A program made the position numbers and the translations under genes. The notes beneath the pieces are model-generated. The model saw only the letters and a list, made by a program, of their open reading frames with translations. It did not search any database and had not been told where the DNA came from. From Gnomoniopsis sp. IMI 355080 (lineage: Eukaryota > Ascomycota > Sordariomycetes > Diaporthales > Gnomoniaceae), in NCBI GenBank assembly GCA_027946555.1, contig JAPEVC010000003.1, positions 1 to 64,000 of the forward strand: 64,000 nucleotides of DNA, given 5' to 3'. Every line of letters begins with the position of its first letter. Positions within the stretch are counted from its first letter, which is position 1. This document shows positions 1 through 10,572 of the stretch, one piece after another.

Positions 1-72
1 AAGAAAAAAATTGGAAAAAAAAATTGAAACCGTTCCCCCTTTTGCTGATGAACGCCCCTGCCCAACAAACAG

Positions 73-272
73 CAAAGAAGGCCTGGCGCGGCTGCGGAAG
101 ACACATTCCCAGCGCCATGGCCGGCGTCGATGAGGCGGATTGGTGTGCATGCGAGCCTAGGGTCGAGGTCGATGGGAAGACGTACCCGCGCGCTGCACCG
201 GCGGCGCCGTTGTTTGGGGGTATCTTTGGTGGAGGGCAGAAGAAGGACGGCGAGGGGAAGGATGAGCTGTGA
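73..272 (+). CDS. 3' exon of small fungal protein with a WxGCGRH motif (5' partial)
   Basis: Only the last exon is visible. It appears to start after the acceptor AG at 71-72 (branch-like ttgctgat near 43); the preceding intron and the start codon lie outside the window. The visible peptide has AWRGCGRHIPSAMAG and a later WCAC pair. This resembles a family of small fungal proteins that begin with a CxxC pair followed by WxGCGRH and a downstream CxC, probably metal binding (family recalled, function unknown). The tail is glycine- and lysine-rich and ends in KDEL directly before the TGA. I saw no evidence of a signal peptide because the N-terminus is missing, so KDEL as an ER-retrieval signal is unproven. 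The reading frame and exon are fairly certain, the family moderately so. Confidence 0.6.
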
Positions 273-617
273 TTTCTGATAGATGGAGATTGGGAGCCTT
301 GAGGTGGGAGTCGGTGATAGACAAGAGTTGATCATCGGCTGCTTTTGGGCTTTCACTCCTTCGTGCGGTTGGTTTGGGGATGCGGCTGGTCATCCGGCCT
401 GCGTTCGTTTTTCGGTGAGCTGCTGCTCCCCGGGGTACGCAGGAATATCCATCAAGAACAGACACAAAAAAGATAGCGGCTTAGAGACATAATCCATTCA
501 CTAGTGCTATGCTATGTTCTGACTTCTAGCAAAGCTTGCTCGTAGGATATCATTATTGCCTTGCGTCAATTTCAAAACTTCCCTTTGTCAAAGCTCGACA
601 GCAAGTGCGAAGGATTA
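273..617. other. intergenic, convergent 3' ends
   Basis: Short gap between the 3' end of the left partial gene and the 3' end of the Zn-cluster regulator on the minus strand. It should hold both 3' UTRs. I see no gene or repeat in it. Confidence 0.6.
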
Positions 618-2665
618 TTATGCAACCACGGCGTCAATGAGACTAGGGTCAAAGTTCCACTGGAAATCCTTCATAAACGCATCCCAATCCACGATAGCCG
701 CCGGATCCCCGCCAGCAAGACCAGCCCCCGAGCCGCCTGCAACATCCGCACCACCAGGCCCAGGCATGTCCTGGCGAAGCTGCTCCATCTGCCACTTCCA
801 CCGCCTGATACAGTCCAACGGCAAGCTCATGCCCATTCTGTGGCTGTACTCGGGCATACCTAACTGACTCATTTCGGTTGGCGGTAATACATTGCGCACG
901 CTGTAGGCGCTCTCCATCATCTTCGCTGCGCGGATGGGCAGGTCGCCCTCCTGGACAGAGCAGCAGCGTATGGCGGCAAGGGCGTCCACGACGACAAGGT
1001 CCGAGGTGGTACCCTCGGACTGGATGTGCGTCTCGACGGTTTCCTTGAGCGTGGGTGAGATAAGCGCCGAGATGATGATGCATGCGGCGGTGAGCACGGA
1101 GCGGCAGACAAAGTGCGGGGCATACGAGAGAAAGGCGATGTCATTGTGGAGCTTGAGAGCGAGGCGAACGAGGGCCTGGGCGGTAGTGTGGCAGCGCAGG
1201 GCGTTCCGCTTGAAGATTTCATGGTTGAAATCGGGCGTCGGGACGAAGTAGTAGACTTGTACTTCGAGGAGGGTGGAGAGGATGGTGAAATGATCAACGT
1301 CTAACCATAAATCAGTAAACGGTTCGTCGCATATAAAAGATGAGAGGACATGTTACCTGAGATGCCTTCGGCAGACATCACCCTCTGCACTTTGCTGAAG
1401 TCTTCGACGAGATGGTCAACAACATAATGGGATACTCCTCTGCCTTCTTCGAGGGTGGCAGCCATCATTCTGCTCAGCCTATGCAAGAAAGAAGCGCTCT
1501 CCAGAAGCACATAGAAGTACATGGGCACCTGAACGGGGCTTGTTCGGTCAATGATGCTCTCGATAGTTCTGTTGAAGAATTGGCCTGTGGACGGCGTGCC
1601 ACTGTAGGTCGAGATGCGTTGTGAGACAATGTTGTACCCGACCCAGGTATATACAGCCTCCTCGTTCGAGACCGAAAGACGATATGCCGGATATGTAAAG
1701 GCCGGGAAATCCCCCCGGCCCGTATGGATGCCTAACAGATAACAACTGTTCATCAGCATGGAGGTGTAGATGGGCGAAGGGTCCTTCATAAATCGGATCG
1801 TTGGCAGCGGCCATGCACTGAGGATGAGCAGAGCGTTGATGGTGGCTAGAGACATGGGCGGATCGGACACGGCTTCCCAGACCTCGGACTTGACGCTCTC
1901 CACGAGAAAATCGAAGACGCCGCCAGCATGCGAGGTCCTGCGACACGAGGTCACCATAATGACCCAGAAGAGCACGGGACCGGCATTGTAGATGGCATCG
2001 GGGTCCCGAATGCGGACGATGGGCAGGTAAGGGTGAAAGTTTTCAAAATATTTATCGAAGTAGAAGTCGATATCCTGCCCGGCAAAGACGCGCGACCTTA
2101 GTGCTCTTGGCTGAGAAGGATGGGCAGGGCCGGCTGAGGAGGGGGAGGTGATCTGACCCGGCGTCAACCCTGGGACAGTAGATGTGGATGGCTCTTGTAG
2201 CGTCCGAGGCGGCGGTGGAGCACTGAAGGAAGCGATGCTCGAGATGGGCGTTGCGCCTGCTGTAAAAGGCGCGGAAGGGTACAGCCGGGCTCCTCCATCG
2301 GCCGCCGCCGCTGAGGAGATGTGTTGGGACGGTGGGAGCGATGGCAGAGGGAGCTGCTGCTGGGGCGTCGCTGACAGGTCGCGGGGCCCGACAGCATTCT
2401 TGATGCTTTGCACCTCTTGCACGAGCTCTTCGAACTTGCTGCGCTTGCTCACCCGTTTATGGGACTTGTCGACGACGCAGCTCAGCTTGAGCTTGGCGCA
2501 GCGCTGGCAAGGCTGGCCGGGCACGGCGCTCGCGTTGCACTTGACCTTGGAGTCGCGGCACGACACGCAGGCCGTGTTGCGCTTGATGCGGCTCTGGGGC
2601 GACGACTGCTCGGCTGCCGAGGCCAACAGGTCGAGAGACTCTCGTGACTCCTCGCTGTGGTTCAT
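618..2665 (-). CDS. Zn(II)2Cys6 transcription factor, Leu3/War1-like
   Basis: Two exons, 2665-1357 and 1300-618, encode 663 residues. The intron (1356-1301) has GTAACA and TAG ends. I chose the ATG at 2665 because it stands 32 codons before the zinc cluster; the open frame upstream to 2866 looks like leader. The DNA-binding domain is C33-x2-C36-x6-C43-x9-C53-x2-C56-x6-C63, followed by a basic linker and a short predicted coiled coil (SKFEELVQEVQSIKNAV). The middle region is a fungal-specific regulatory domain (from about FAGQDIDFYFDKYFENFHPY), and the C-terminus is an acidic/aromatic tail with FMKDFQWNFDP, a plausible activation segment. The general architecture resembles Leu3 or War1, but the target pathway cannot be read from sequence. 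It is divergent from the amino-acid permease 2.9 kb away, so control of amino-acid uptake is possible but speculative. Confidence 0.85.
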
Positions 2666-5585
2666 GGCGGCATCGGGAGCAGACGAAACCCTCGATAATT
2701 GCGATCTTGACTCGTCCCTGAACAATGGCCGAAAGCGCCTCCGGTGTTGTTGTTGTCGGGTGCGATTTCGGCCTGAGTCGCGGCGAGCTTCTGGCGGTTG
2801 GGACCTCGCGACTAAAAGAGTGGGACTTTCCCTTTCTGGGCAATTCAGGGTCCAGAACCCCTGCAAGCTGCCAGGGTTGCCTGAACATCAAGCATTCCCA
2901 TCACACCTTCTCTCCCCATCCTCGGTCAGAACGGTTGGACGATGTGAAGCAAGTCGCCTTGCAAGCAAGGAGAGGTCTCTCCAGATACATCAGCCGGCGA
3001 CTCATCATGTGAGGTCCTCTTGCAGCTGATACGACCATCCACATGTCTCCGAGACTGTATCAGCGGCGTGGCCGAAGGTGCTGTCTCCGGTTGTCGCATC
3101 GAAAGAGACTCGCACATCTCTCGCAGTTTGCCATTGGATGATCGCAAATGCAGGATTCTAACAAAAGTATGGACGCTGGACGTTCGTTTCCTGTAGTGTG
3201 GCGATGCATGAGCTGTTGTTACTACGCATGAGACCCTGCTACTTTTAGTTACATAGACAGATGACCACGATTTCGTTATCTTTTTTATCTAGGCGCGAAA
3301 CCAGGTTGAAAGTAAAGCGGAAACAAGCCTTCGCTCTGCAAGCATTCAAAAAAAGACATGACCTGGATAAACCCTCCGCACTGATTCAGCCCTTGCGCTA
3401 TTGAGAGAGGCCAGCGTGATGAGGTATGGGTTTCAATTGCAAGCGAGTACCAATTAGGCATTCCCAGCCGTAGTATGGCCATCGCCTCAGTACTATCGGA
3501 CCACTAATAAAGGCGGGCGACCTTTCGTTCTCTTGGCCTTTTTCTGAGGCAGTGAGGTGAGGGCAAAGGTAAGTGGGGGGACGGACGTGACGCGTTAGTG
3601 GACTTCTGGCGTTTCTAGAAGCCTATATCGGTCGTGCTATAACAATGCAATCGAGCTAGTGAAACCTGCAAGCGATCTTTCGCGCCTCTTAGGGCTAGCA
3701 GAAATGAAAAGGAAGCTCGGTACTCTACATATTAGCCGAGTAGCTGCAGAGCCGCTATCAGCGCGTGGTGGGTGGCGAACTGCTGATACCTTGAGACAGT
3801 AAGCTGACGCAAACGGCTGGTCCAGACCTAGATACGCAACATACGTAAAGGAGTGACGAGAATGTCCAGGGTAAAAAAGTGCGCCAAGATTAGCACTAAC
3901 ATATACGGTAAACAACATCGAATACCAAGACTCGATATTGAGTCAGGGGCCGGTGGCTAGATGAGGACAAATTACCCGCGCAAGATCCACGGCCGTGCTT
4001 GAAATGAGGCTTCCATTTACACATCCCATACTATGCAGGTGGGTAATACTTTAACATATTAGCAGAAAAGGTCATACTGCTGTATCCCTATTGGAGGTTG
4101 GCCGTCCTACGCGCAATCTAATCAATCGAACAGCCGTGCTCAGTGTCCCTATCGCTGTAAGTAAGGCTAGTGCCCTGTTTGGGTTGGACGAGCGTACTAG
4201 ATTCGGTCCGACAGTGTGGATGCTCAAGGATCCTTCCGGGGGAGAATGCACGTGGAGTTGCGGAGATCTCCAAGATGCCCTGCGTTCACTACTGCATACC
4301 TAGTACAAGCGAGTTGCAGCAGATCCACTGTAAAAGGTTTTGGTGCTGGTGCGCTCACAGTCTACGGAGCCCCATACTACCATAGTCGCAGTACACACTG
4401 CAGTCCTTGCCTGTATACTATGTACACGTACAGTACCTCCGCAGTAGTATTGTGGTAAACCTGGGTCGGTTTGATCCGAGGTTGTCGTGACGAGGGACAT
4501 GAACACAAGGACTAATTTGGTTAGGCACCGGCGTTCGCAGCGAGTCTTTTTGGGGGGCATACAATTCGGTTTGCTGATTGGCAGTTAGACATCTCTTATC
4601 GTGCTTCGACAGGGGTCTTGACACCGTCTCCCCTGTCAAACTAGTGGGGATAAACCTTCTGGAGGCTCTTCATCTGGTTGTCTTTACCATTGCCCCTCCA
4701 AACGCTGTCACAGTACAACAAGCTCAGCGTGACAAATTCAAGATTGTCGTGCGCATGATACGGAAACCCACTTTGGATTCCAGAGGCCTTTGCGAGGTCA
4801 TTCTCCAAAAGCTCTTCTTACCACATTCTACGCATGCGATGTGACGAAAAACCTAGGTACAGGTCGTTCAAGTAAGTAGCTAGGTGAGTAGCTGGATCCT
4901 ATGTAGTGAGTAAGTGATGCTGGCCAAAACGAAAGCCCCCAAGGTCAAGCATCCTTGACCTGGAAATTGGCTATGAAAACTTCATGACAGGAGGTTTGAT
5001 AAGCACAATGCTTCAATAGGTAGGTACAGTACATAGTACAGGAGGAAATTACGTGACGATGGCGGGCTCGAGACCGGTCGGCTCGCGGCTGTGATGCGCA
5101 TCTAGGCCAGCCAAGCCACCCGCGTGCCGTTGTGCAAGTCTTACATGTCAGTGGACAGGTGGACTAGTCGTCTTGCATATTTTAGTGGCGAGAGCTCACA
5201 GAGACTCGAGAACATTGGCGACCACCCTCTCGGGTTAGATGGTATCCTTGGCCAGCATGGAGCCACCTTGCTCCCTCCGTCCAAGCCGGACTTCTCAAAT
5301 GGAACCACCCCTTGGCGTGACCCCTGTCTCGTTCTGACCGAAGCTTGTGGGAAGCTTATCCAGTCGTCCCCTGCGTCTCGGCGCTCTCTTATCCTCGAGA
5401 ATGGAAGATCTTGTTATAAGAAGGTTCTGGGGACCCCCCCTTCTTGCGTGCTCGTGTAGCCGCATTGCTTGAACTGTTTTTTGTCAATTCCGCCAGGACA
5501 GAGTAATCACTGCTTCAGTGCGCCTCGCCGACTTACCCAGACTCTCGCCAGCCACATCCCATTCTTGGGAGCTACATTGGGCAAA
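2666..5585. other. 2.9 kb divergent intergenic region
   Basis: Lies between the start codons of the Zn-cluster regulator (minus) and the permease (plus). I found no convincing gene; open frames are short and lack family motifs. It holds GATA-type sites listed separately and should contain both promoters. A stretch near 5015-5045 is rich in TAGGTA/GTACAGTAC elements seen in other gene-free parts of the window. Confidence 0.6.
4998..5393. promoter_or_regulatory. GATAAG sites upstream of amino-acid permease
   Basis: GATAAG occurs at 4998-5003 (plus), 5355-5360 (minus) and 5388-5393 (minus). The last two lie 33 bases apart and about 190-230 bases before the permease ATG at 5586. In filamentous fungi the nitrogen regulators AreA/Nit2 bind GATA cores, and paired sites near permease genes are typical of nitrogen catabolite control. 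Regulation here is inferred from motif and context only. Confidence 0.45.
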
Positions 5586-7538
5586 ATGGATCACGAAAAG
5601 GCCATTCACGGCAAGGAGACACCCTTCCACGATGTATCCGGCTCCGAGTTTGTCGATGAGGAAGTGGGCGCCGTCCACACGGACGGCAAGCTGAGCCGTA
5701 ACCTGAAGAATAGACACATGCAGAGTATGTCACATCTCCAATTTTGCTTTTCTTGATGTGGCCGCTATGGTATTCCACGGTCTGGTCCTACTATTGAGGC
5801 GATGTTGATGGGAAGATCTGAATACCACCTTGACGACCGCTCAGCACGGGTGAAAACATTGTACTAACATGCGTTCTCATAGTGATTGCCATCGGTACGA
5901 TCCACTTGCCCTTCCGTCTCTAGTGATTATCCTAACAAAAATTCAGGTGGCGCTATCGGTGCTGGTTTGTTCGTCGGTTCTGGTGCTGCCCTTCAGTCAG
6001 GCGGTCCTGCGTCGCTCGTCATTTGCTACTTGATCATTGGTATCATGTTGCTCTTCACCTGTCAGGCTCTCGCCGAGCTGGCTGTCCTGTATCCCGTCAA
6101 TGGCGCCTTCTTCACCTATATCGTCCGTTTCATCGATCCGTCGTGGGGTTTTGCCATGGGCTGGGACTACGCCATCTCCTGGCTGACCATCCTCCCCTTC
6201 GAGCTCGTGGCCGCGTCGATCACCATCCAGTATTGGAGGGATGATCTGAATATGGGTGAGCTTTTAAATTGACTTCCGCAGCGTTTGCGTCGCGCAATTG
6301 CTAACATGTCTTGTTTTTCAGGCATCTGGGTGGCCGTCTTCCTCGTCGTGCTCGTTGGCATTCAATTCTTTGGTGTCCGTGGCTACGGTGAGGTGGAATT
6401 CGTGCTGTCCATGATCAAGATCTGCGCGTGTGTCGGTTTCTTCATCCTGGGAATCATCATCGATTGCGGAGGAGTTGGCAATCAGGGCTACCTCGGTGTC
6501 AAATACTGGCACGAGCCAGGCGCGTTCCGAAACGGCTTCAGCGGCTTCTGCTCGGTATTCGTGACCGCAGCATTTGCCTTTGGCGGTACAGAGCTCGTCG
6601 GCCTTGCTGCTGCCGAGTCCGACAACCCCCGGAAGGCCATTCCCCAGGCGACCAAGCAGACTTTCTGGAGAATCTTCTTTTTCTACGTCCTCAACCTGTT
6701 CATCGTCGGCCTCATCATCCGCTCTGATGACTCCAGGCTGGAGGGTGCTTCGGGTGCGAATACCAAGGCGTCTCCATTCGTGCTTGCCATCCAGGACGCC
6801 GGTATCAAGGTTCTCCCCTCCATCTTCAACGCCGTCATCACCCTGGCCGTTATCTCGGTTGCCAACTCTTGCACATTCGGCTCGACTCGTACCATCCAGG
6901 CAATGGCTGAGCGTGGTATGGCTCCCAAGTTTTTCGCCTATGTTGACGGCAAGGGTCGCCCAATCTGGTGTGTTTTGCTTCAGATCGCCTTTGGCTTGCT
7001 GGCCTTCATTGGGTTGGCTTCCGATCAGGGAACTATCTTCACATGGCTGCTTTCGCTGTCCGGTCTCTCGTACCTATTTGTCTGGGGCTCGATTTGCGCT
7101 ACGCACATCCGTTTCCGCTACGCTTGGAAGGCTCATGGGTACTCGCTTGACCAAATTCCCTATAAGCCTACTCTTGGTATTTGGGGTAGCTGGATCGGCT
7201 TAGTGCTCAGCGTGTTGTGCTTGATTGCCACCTTCTACAGCTCTCTCTACGTAGGTCTTTCCACTGCTTTGTCTGCGTCTTGCTTTTTTCACTAACGTGT
7301 TTCACAGCCTACTTCCGATGCTACTCCCGACGCAGAAGTTTTCTTCGAGGCCTACCTCGCCGCACCTATTGTTCTTGCGCTGTACCTCGGCTGGAAAGTC
7401 TATACCCGAGATTGGCGGTTCTTGGTCCCCATTAAGGATATGGATTTGACCACCGGTCTTCGTCTTTTCGATCCCGCCGAAGAGGAGGATGAGCCTAAGA
7501 AAAGTTGGTTCGCGCGTATTAGTCGCGGCATGTTCTAG
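5586..7538 (+). CDS. amino-acid permease (AAP/APC superfamily)
   Basis: Five exons, 5586-5724, 5883-5894, 5947-6255, 6322-7250 and 7308-7538, encode 539 residues, a normal length for fungal amino-acid permeases. The joined N-terminal core reads LKNRHMQMIAIGGAIGAG, the hallmark first-helix motif; recovering it needs the 12-nt second exon. About twelve hydrophobic segments follow, with the conserved GGPASL, FGGTELVGLAAAES (helix 6 region), NPRKAIP and ANSCTFGSTRT motifs. The protein should import amino acids with protons at the plasma membrane. The cytosolic N-terminus (about 40 residues) has acidic and Lys residues suitable for ubiquitin-dependent turnover (inference). GATA sites upstream suggest nitrogen control. 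Substrate range cannot be decided; it resembles general permeases such as fungal Gap1/Inda1. Splice sites are all GT-AG. Confidence 0.92.
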
Positions 7539-8710
7539 ATATGGTCTTTTGGGTAGACGATGGAACTTGAAAAACTGCGAGGGGAAAAGAAGGGCAAAGC
7601 CTGCTACCACGGTACCTGGCATCTGATAGAAATGAAAGTTCGCCCTTGAATAATAAAGCATAGACTATGTCGAAGAAGGAATAATAGACTACAACGTCCA
7701 TAAACCACTGCGTGCGTGAAAATAACAAGGGTTTGCATCGTATCCTGTCAAGGTTCCTACTATATACTTTGATTATTGTCATTCTATTTTAGTTATTTAT
7801 CCTGGAATACCTGAATCAGCTACACGTTTCTTGTTTTTTTCATATAACTTTAAAGGGCCCGACCCTCTAATACAAAACTCTCCCAATCAGTGGCCGTGTC
7901 CATATTCTCTCAAGCGTGACTTCGGCTATCATGGCTGTGCAGTTGCTAATTGTGTTTTTGTTTGCCAAAGATCCGCAAATCGATCTCCTTTCAAGGACGT
8001 CGTGCCTGAAACATATATGGTCTCCTCTGCCTGTGTCCGAGCCAGCTCCAGACCGGGTCCGAGAGCCGGACCCGAATCCTCCAGCGTCAACACCATTCCG
8101 ATTTTTCTATACTCCGTACTCCTTACTGGAGCCTGAAATTTCCTATTTGACACACATTTGCAGGCGAGCCAAGTTCTCCAAAGAACTAGATTCGTGGAGA
8201 CCAATTCCACGGTACGACTCTGAACTGCATGCCTACATAGGTAGGTTACTTTACCCCATTTTTCCCAGCCCCAGTCAACCCCTGAAAGTTGAAACCTCGA
8301 AACGAACGGTTATTCGGAGAAACTTGTTTACTCGCGACCTACCATGCGCGGATCAGATCAATCCTTGCCCGGATGGTACCCAATATTGTCCCTTATTGAG
8401 GTGTAGCGCGCGGTACATGGAGGCCCGTCATTGTAGTAGATTGATGATGAAGGCATGGAGGTGGATATTGATATAGAGACCATGTCACCATATGCTTTGA
8501 AAGGATAAATATAAGCTTCCTCGTATTTCAACGCAATTTACATTTTTACTTCGCACAGCTCGTAATACAAGTTACGTGCTTGCGACTTATACATCTTTCA
8601 TTCAATTCCTTCATCCTGCACTGAGTGCTACTCTGCCCTTCCGGCTGGCTCCACGACTCTTTATGACCTACCTCACCCAACACCCCTCTTTTCACAACCC
8701 AAGCTTCACA
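7539..8710. other. 1.2 kb intergenic: permease 3' side and GH16 promoter
   Basis: No gene recognised. It holds a small inverted repeat at 8054-8074 (CGGGTCCG, 5-nt loop, CGGACCCG) and a TATA-like element listed separately. Open frames are short and without motif support. Confidence 0.6.
8505..8515 (+). promoter_or_regulatory. TATA-like element before GH16 gene
   Basis: ATAAATATAAG about 200 bases before the chosen start codon (8711), in an AT-rich patch followed by a pyrimidine-rich leader. Position fits a TATA box with a leader of about 150 nt. Confidence 0.4.
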
Positions 8711-9496
8711 ATGCCTTCTTGCCGTGTGCTCCTTGCCGCGCTCCTCAGCGCCAGTCTCACCACCGCCGCTCACTCCAACCCACACCGTGAGCGCGCCCTC
8801 AAAGCCCGTGGTGGAACCGCTCTCATCCCAGACACTTGTTTCGACTCTCAAGACGACCTCGAGACTTACTTCGAGTACAACTACCCTTGGGGCGACACCC
8901 ACAACGGCGCGGCCTTGATGTCACAAGCTCAGGTCAGCATCATCGACAACGCCTACCTCCAGCTCAAAAGTGATTACACCGGACCGCAGTCGAGCGACTC
9001 CTCTCTTACGTACAACTCCGGTACCGTCTATGCCAAGCAGCACTTTACGGTGGAGGCAGACGGTGGGCTGGATTTCCAAGCCAATTTCGTCGCGCCTGTG
9101 GAAGAAGGCACATGGCCGGCATTCTGGCTTGATGGCGTCAACAGCTGGCCACCCGAGATCGACCTTGCCGAGTGGAAGGGCGATGGCAAGATCTCGTTCA
9201 ACACCTTTAACACAAGCAGCGAGGTCGCCGCTCAAGACTTCGACTACTCGACGCCTACGACGGCGTGGCACACCATCTTGGTCGAGTTAAGACCAGAGGA
9301 CGATGGGACTACCTTGCGGGCAGACTTCTACATCAACCAAGAACTGTTCGCCACACAGTACGGAGACAATATGGTGGGCGAGCCGTTTTACATGATCATC
9401 GACTACCAAATGTTGGGTAGCAGTGGCTCATCGGGCCCGACGGACACTACATATTTCGATGTGCAAACACTGTCCGTGACGAGCTACAACCCCTAA
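8711..9496 (+). CDS. secreted glycoside hydrolase family 16 glucanase
   Basis: Single exon, 261 residues. I chose ATG 8711 (context CACAATG) because it gives a clean signal peptide: MPSCR followed by the hydrophobic run VLLAALLSASLTTAA. A short propeptide with Arg/Lys pairs follows before the mature domain. The catalytic GH16 signature ExDxxE is present as WPPEIDLAEW at about residues 148-157, preceded by GTWPAFWLDG. The two Glu are the expected nucleophile and acid/base, with Asp between them. The fold is a beta-jelly roll and likely substrates are beta-1,3 or mixed-linkage beta-1,3/1,4-glucans; it could act on plant polymers or on the fungal wall. No GPI signal or carbohydrate-binding module is visible, so it is likely released. 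Confidence 0.9.
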   Translation: MPSCRVLLAALLSASLTTAAHSNPHRERALKARGGTALIPDTCFDSQDDLETYFEYNYPWGDTHNGAALMSQAQVSIIDNAYLQLKSDYTGPQSSDSSLTYNSGTVYAKQHFTVEADGGLDFQANFVAPVEEGTWPAFWLDGVNSWPPEIDLAEWKGDGKISFNTFNTSSEVAAQDFDYSTPTTAWHTILVELRPEDDGTTLRADFYINQELFATQYGDNMVGEPFYMIIDYQMLGSSGSSGPTDTTYFDVQTLSVTSYNP

Positions 9497-10211
9497 GGCA
9501 GCCAAGGGGTTTGATATTCTATTTTACTGTGTTCATATCTTAGTAGCTGAAGATGTATATATTGCATCCTTATTCTTACCAGTGTTCAACCGCGTGTCCC
9601 GTCCGTATGCCGTAGGTCATCACTAATAGCACAGGACGTCGCGGCTCTTTCTCAATGTCCACAAATATGGCAAAGTAGGTATATAGCAGGCTATTCGTAG
9701 TCCTTGGACCGGGTGACAATCTCTTTCAAAATGCGTCTTTAGAAATTGAATCGCCTATCTCACAATAACGTCCATGGATGGGCAATACGCTTGTACATTT
9801 TGAACGCGAGTGGTAAAACATCGGGACACTGCCTTCGGAACGCTCCCTCGAAAGACAAGGATGACTTGATATTGACGACTACACTGTGGCTATATCAACT
9901 CTCTATGAGCTAGTTATGTCCACGGTGACTGAAAGGCCCTTGACACCTTCTTCCCATCCTCCAGGTGTACACAGATACAATGACAGCAAGACCAAATAAA
10001 CGAGACTACAAAACTTGCGATGTGCTCATAACGTAAAAACAATATCACTGCTAAACAATGCGACAACCGATCTATCCTCCATTCCACGTTTACCGCCACT
10101 TGATCCCGATGCGGACTTGCAGCCAAGCAAAGTCATAGACAACTCCTTTAGCTTCCAAGCAAGTTTGCATCGGCCTTATTCCCCTAACATCTTGACATGC
10201 TGTCCGGTTGA
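9497..10211. other. intergenic between two converging secreted-protein genes
   Basis: Separates the stop codons of the GH16 gene (plus) and the cysteine-rich gene (minus). No gene or clear repeat seen; likely 3' UTRs. Confidence 0.55.
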
Positions 10212-10572
10212 TCAAGCACAAGCCATAGACATATCCCTCCCGCATGTATATGTAGGGGGTGGTGTGGTGGTGTCGTCAATCATCCCAAACAAATTCCCGC
10301 CGCCGGGCTCGCTGCAGCCTCCGCCCCCACAGATCAGTCCAGGACCACACTTGTCGTTGTTCTTGGTACATGTGTCACCTTCCGTCAGATTTCCATGAGA
10401 TTGAAAGGAGAACAAATCCAGAGACTGCATGATTACGCTGTATTAGCCTAGTCTTCTTCGTTCGAAATCGAAATGGTCTTACCCGAGGGTTTCTCTGTGG
10501 AGCTGCAGCGGTACCGGCAACCAGGACAGCCACCACCACCGCACTTTTAGAGAGTACGCTGTTGAACTGCAT
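10212..10572 (-). CDS. small secreted cysteine-rich protein (effector-like)
   Basis: Two exons, 10572-10483 and 10424-10212, joined in phase 0 across a 58-nt GTAAGA...CAG intron with a branch-like ggctaata, encode 100 residues. The N-terminus is a classic signal peptide (SAVVVAVLVAGTAAA) with likely cleavage before PQRNP. The mature protein of about 75 residues has six cysteines spaced C-x6-C-x5-C-x4-C-x23-C-x7-C, glycine-rich loops (CGGGGC, PGGGN) and a TTTPPPT linker. Six cysteines could give three disulfides. I do not recognise a family. Size, signal and cysteine content match small secreted proteins that fungi use in host or microbe interaction, but that role is inference. A TATA-like element sits 187-194 bases upstream. 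Confidence 0.72.

Noticed and set aside
2184..3029. 281-codon open frame on + strand
   Set aside because: Antisense to the zinc-cluster exon; low complexity, no family motif; shadow of codon bias.
5124..5459. 111-codon open frame before the permease
   Set aside because: No motif, and it lies in the promoter and leader carrying GATA sites; taken as chance.
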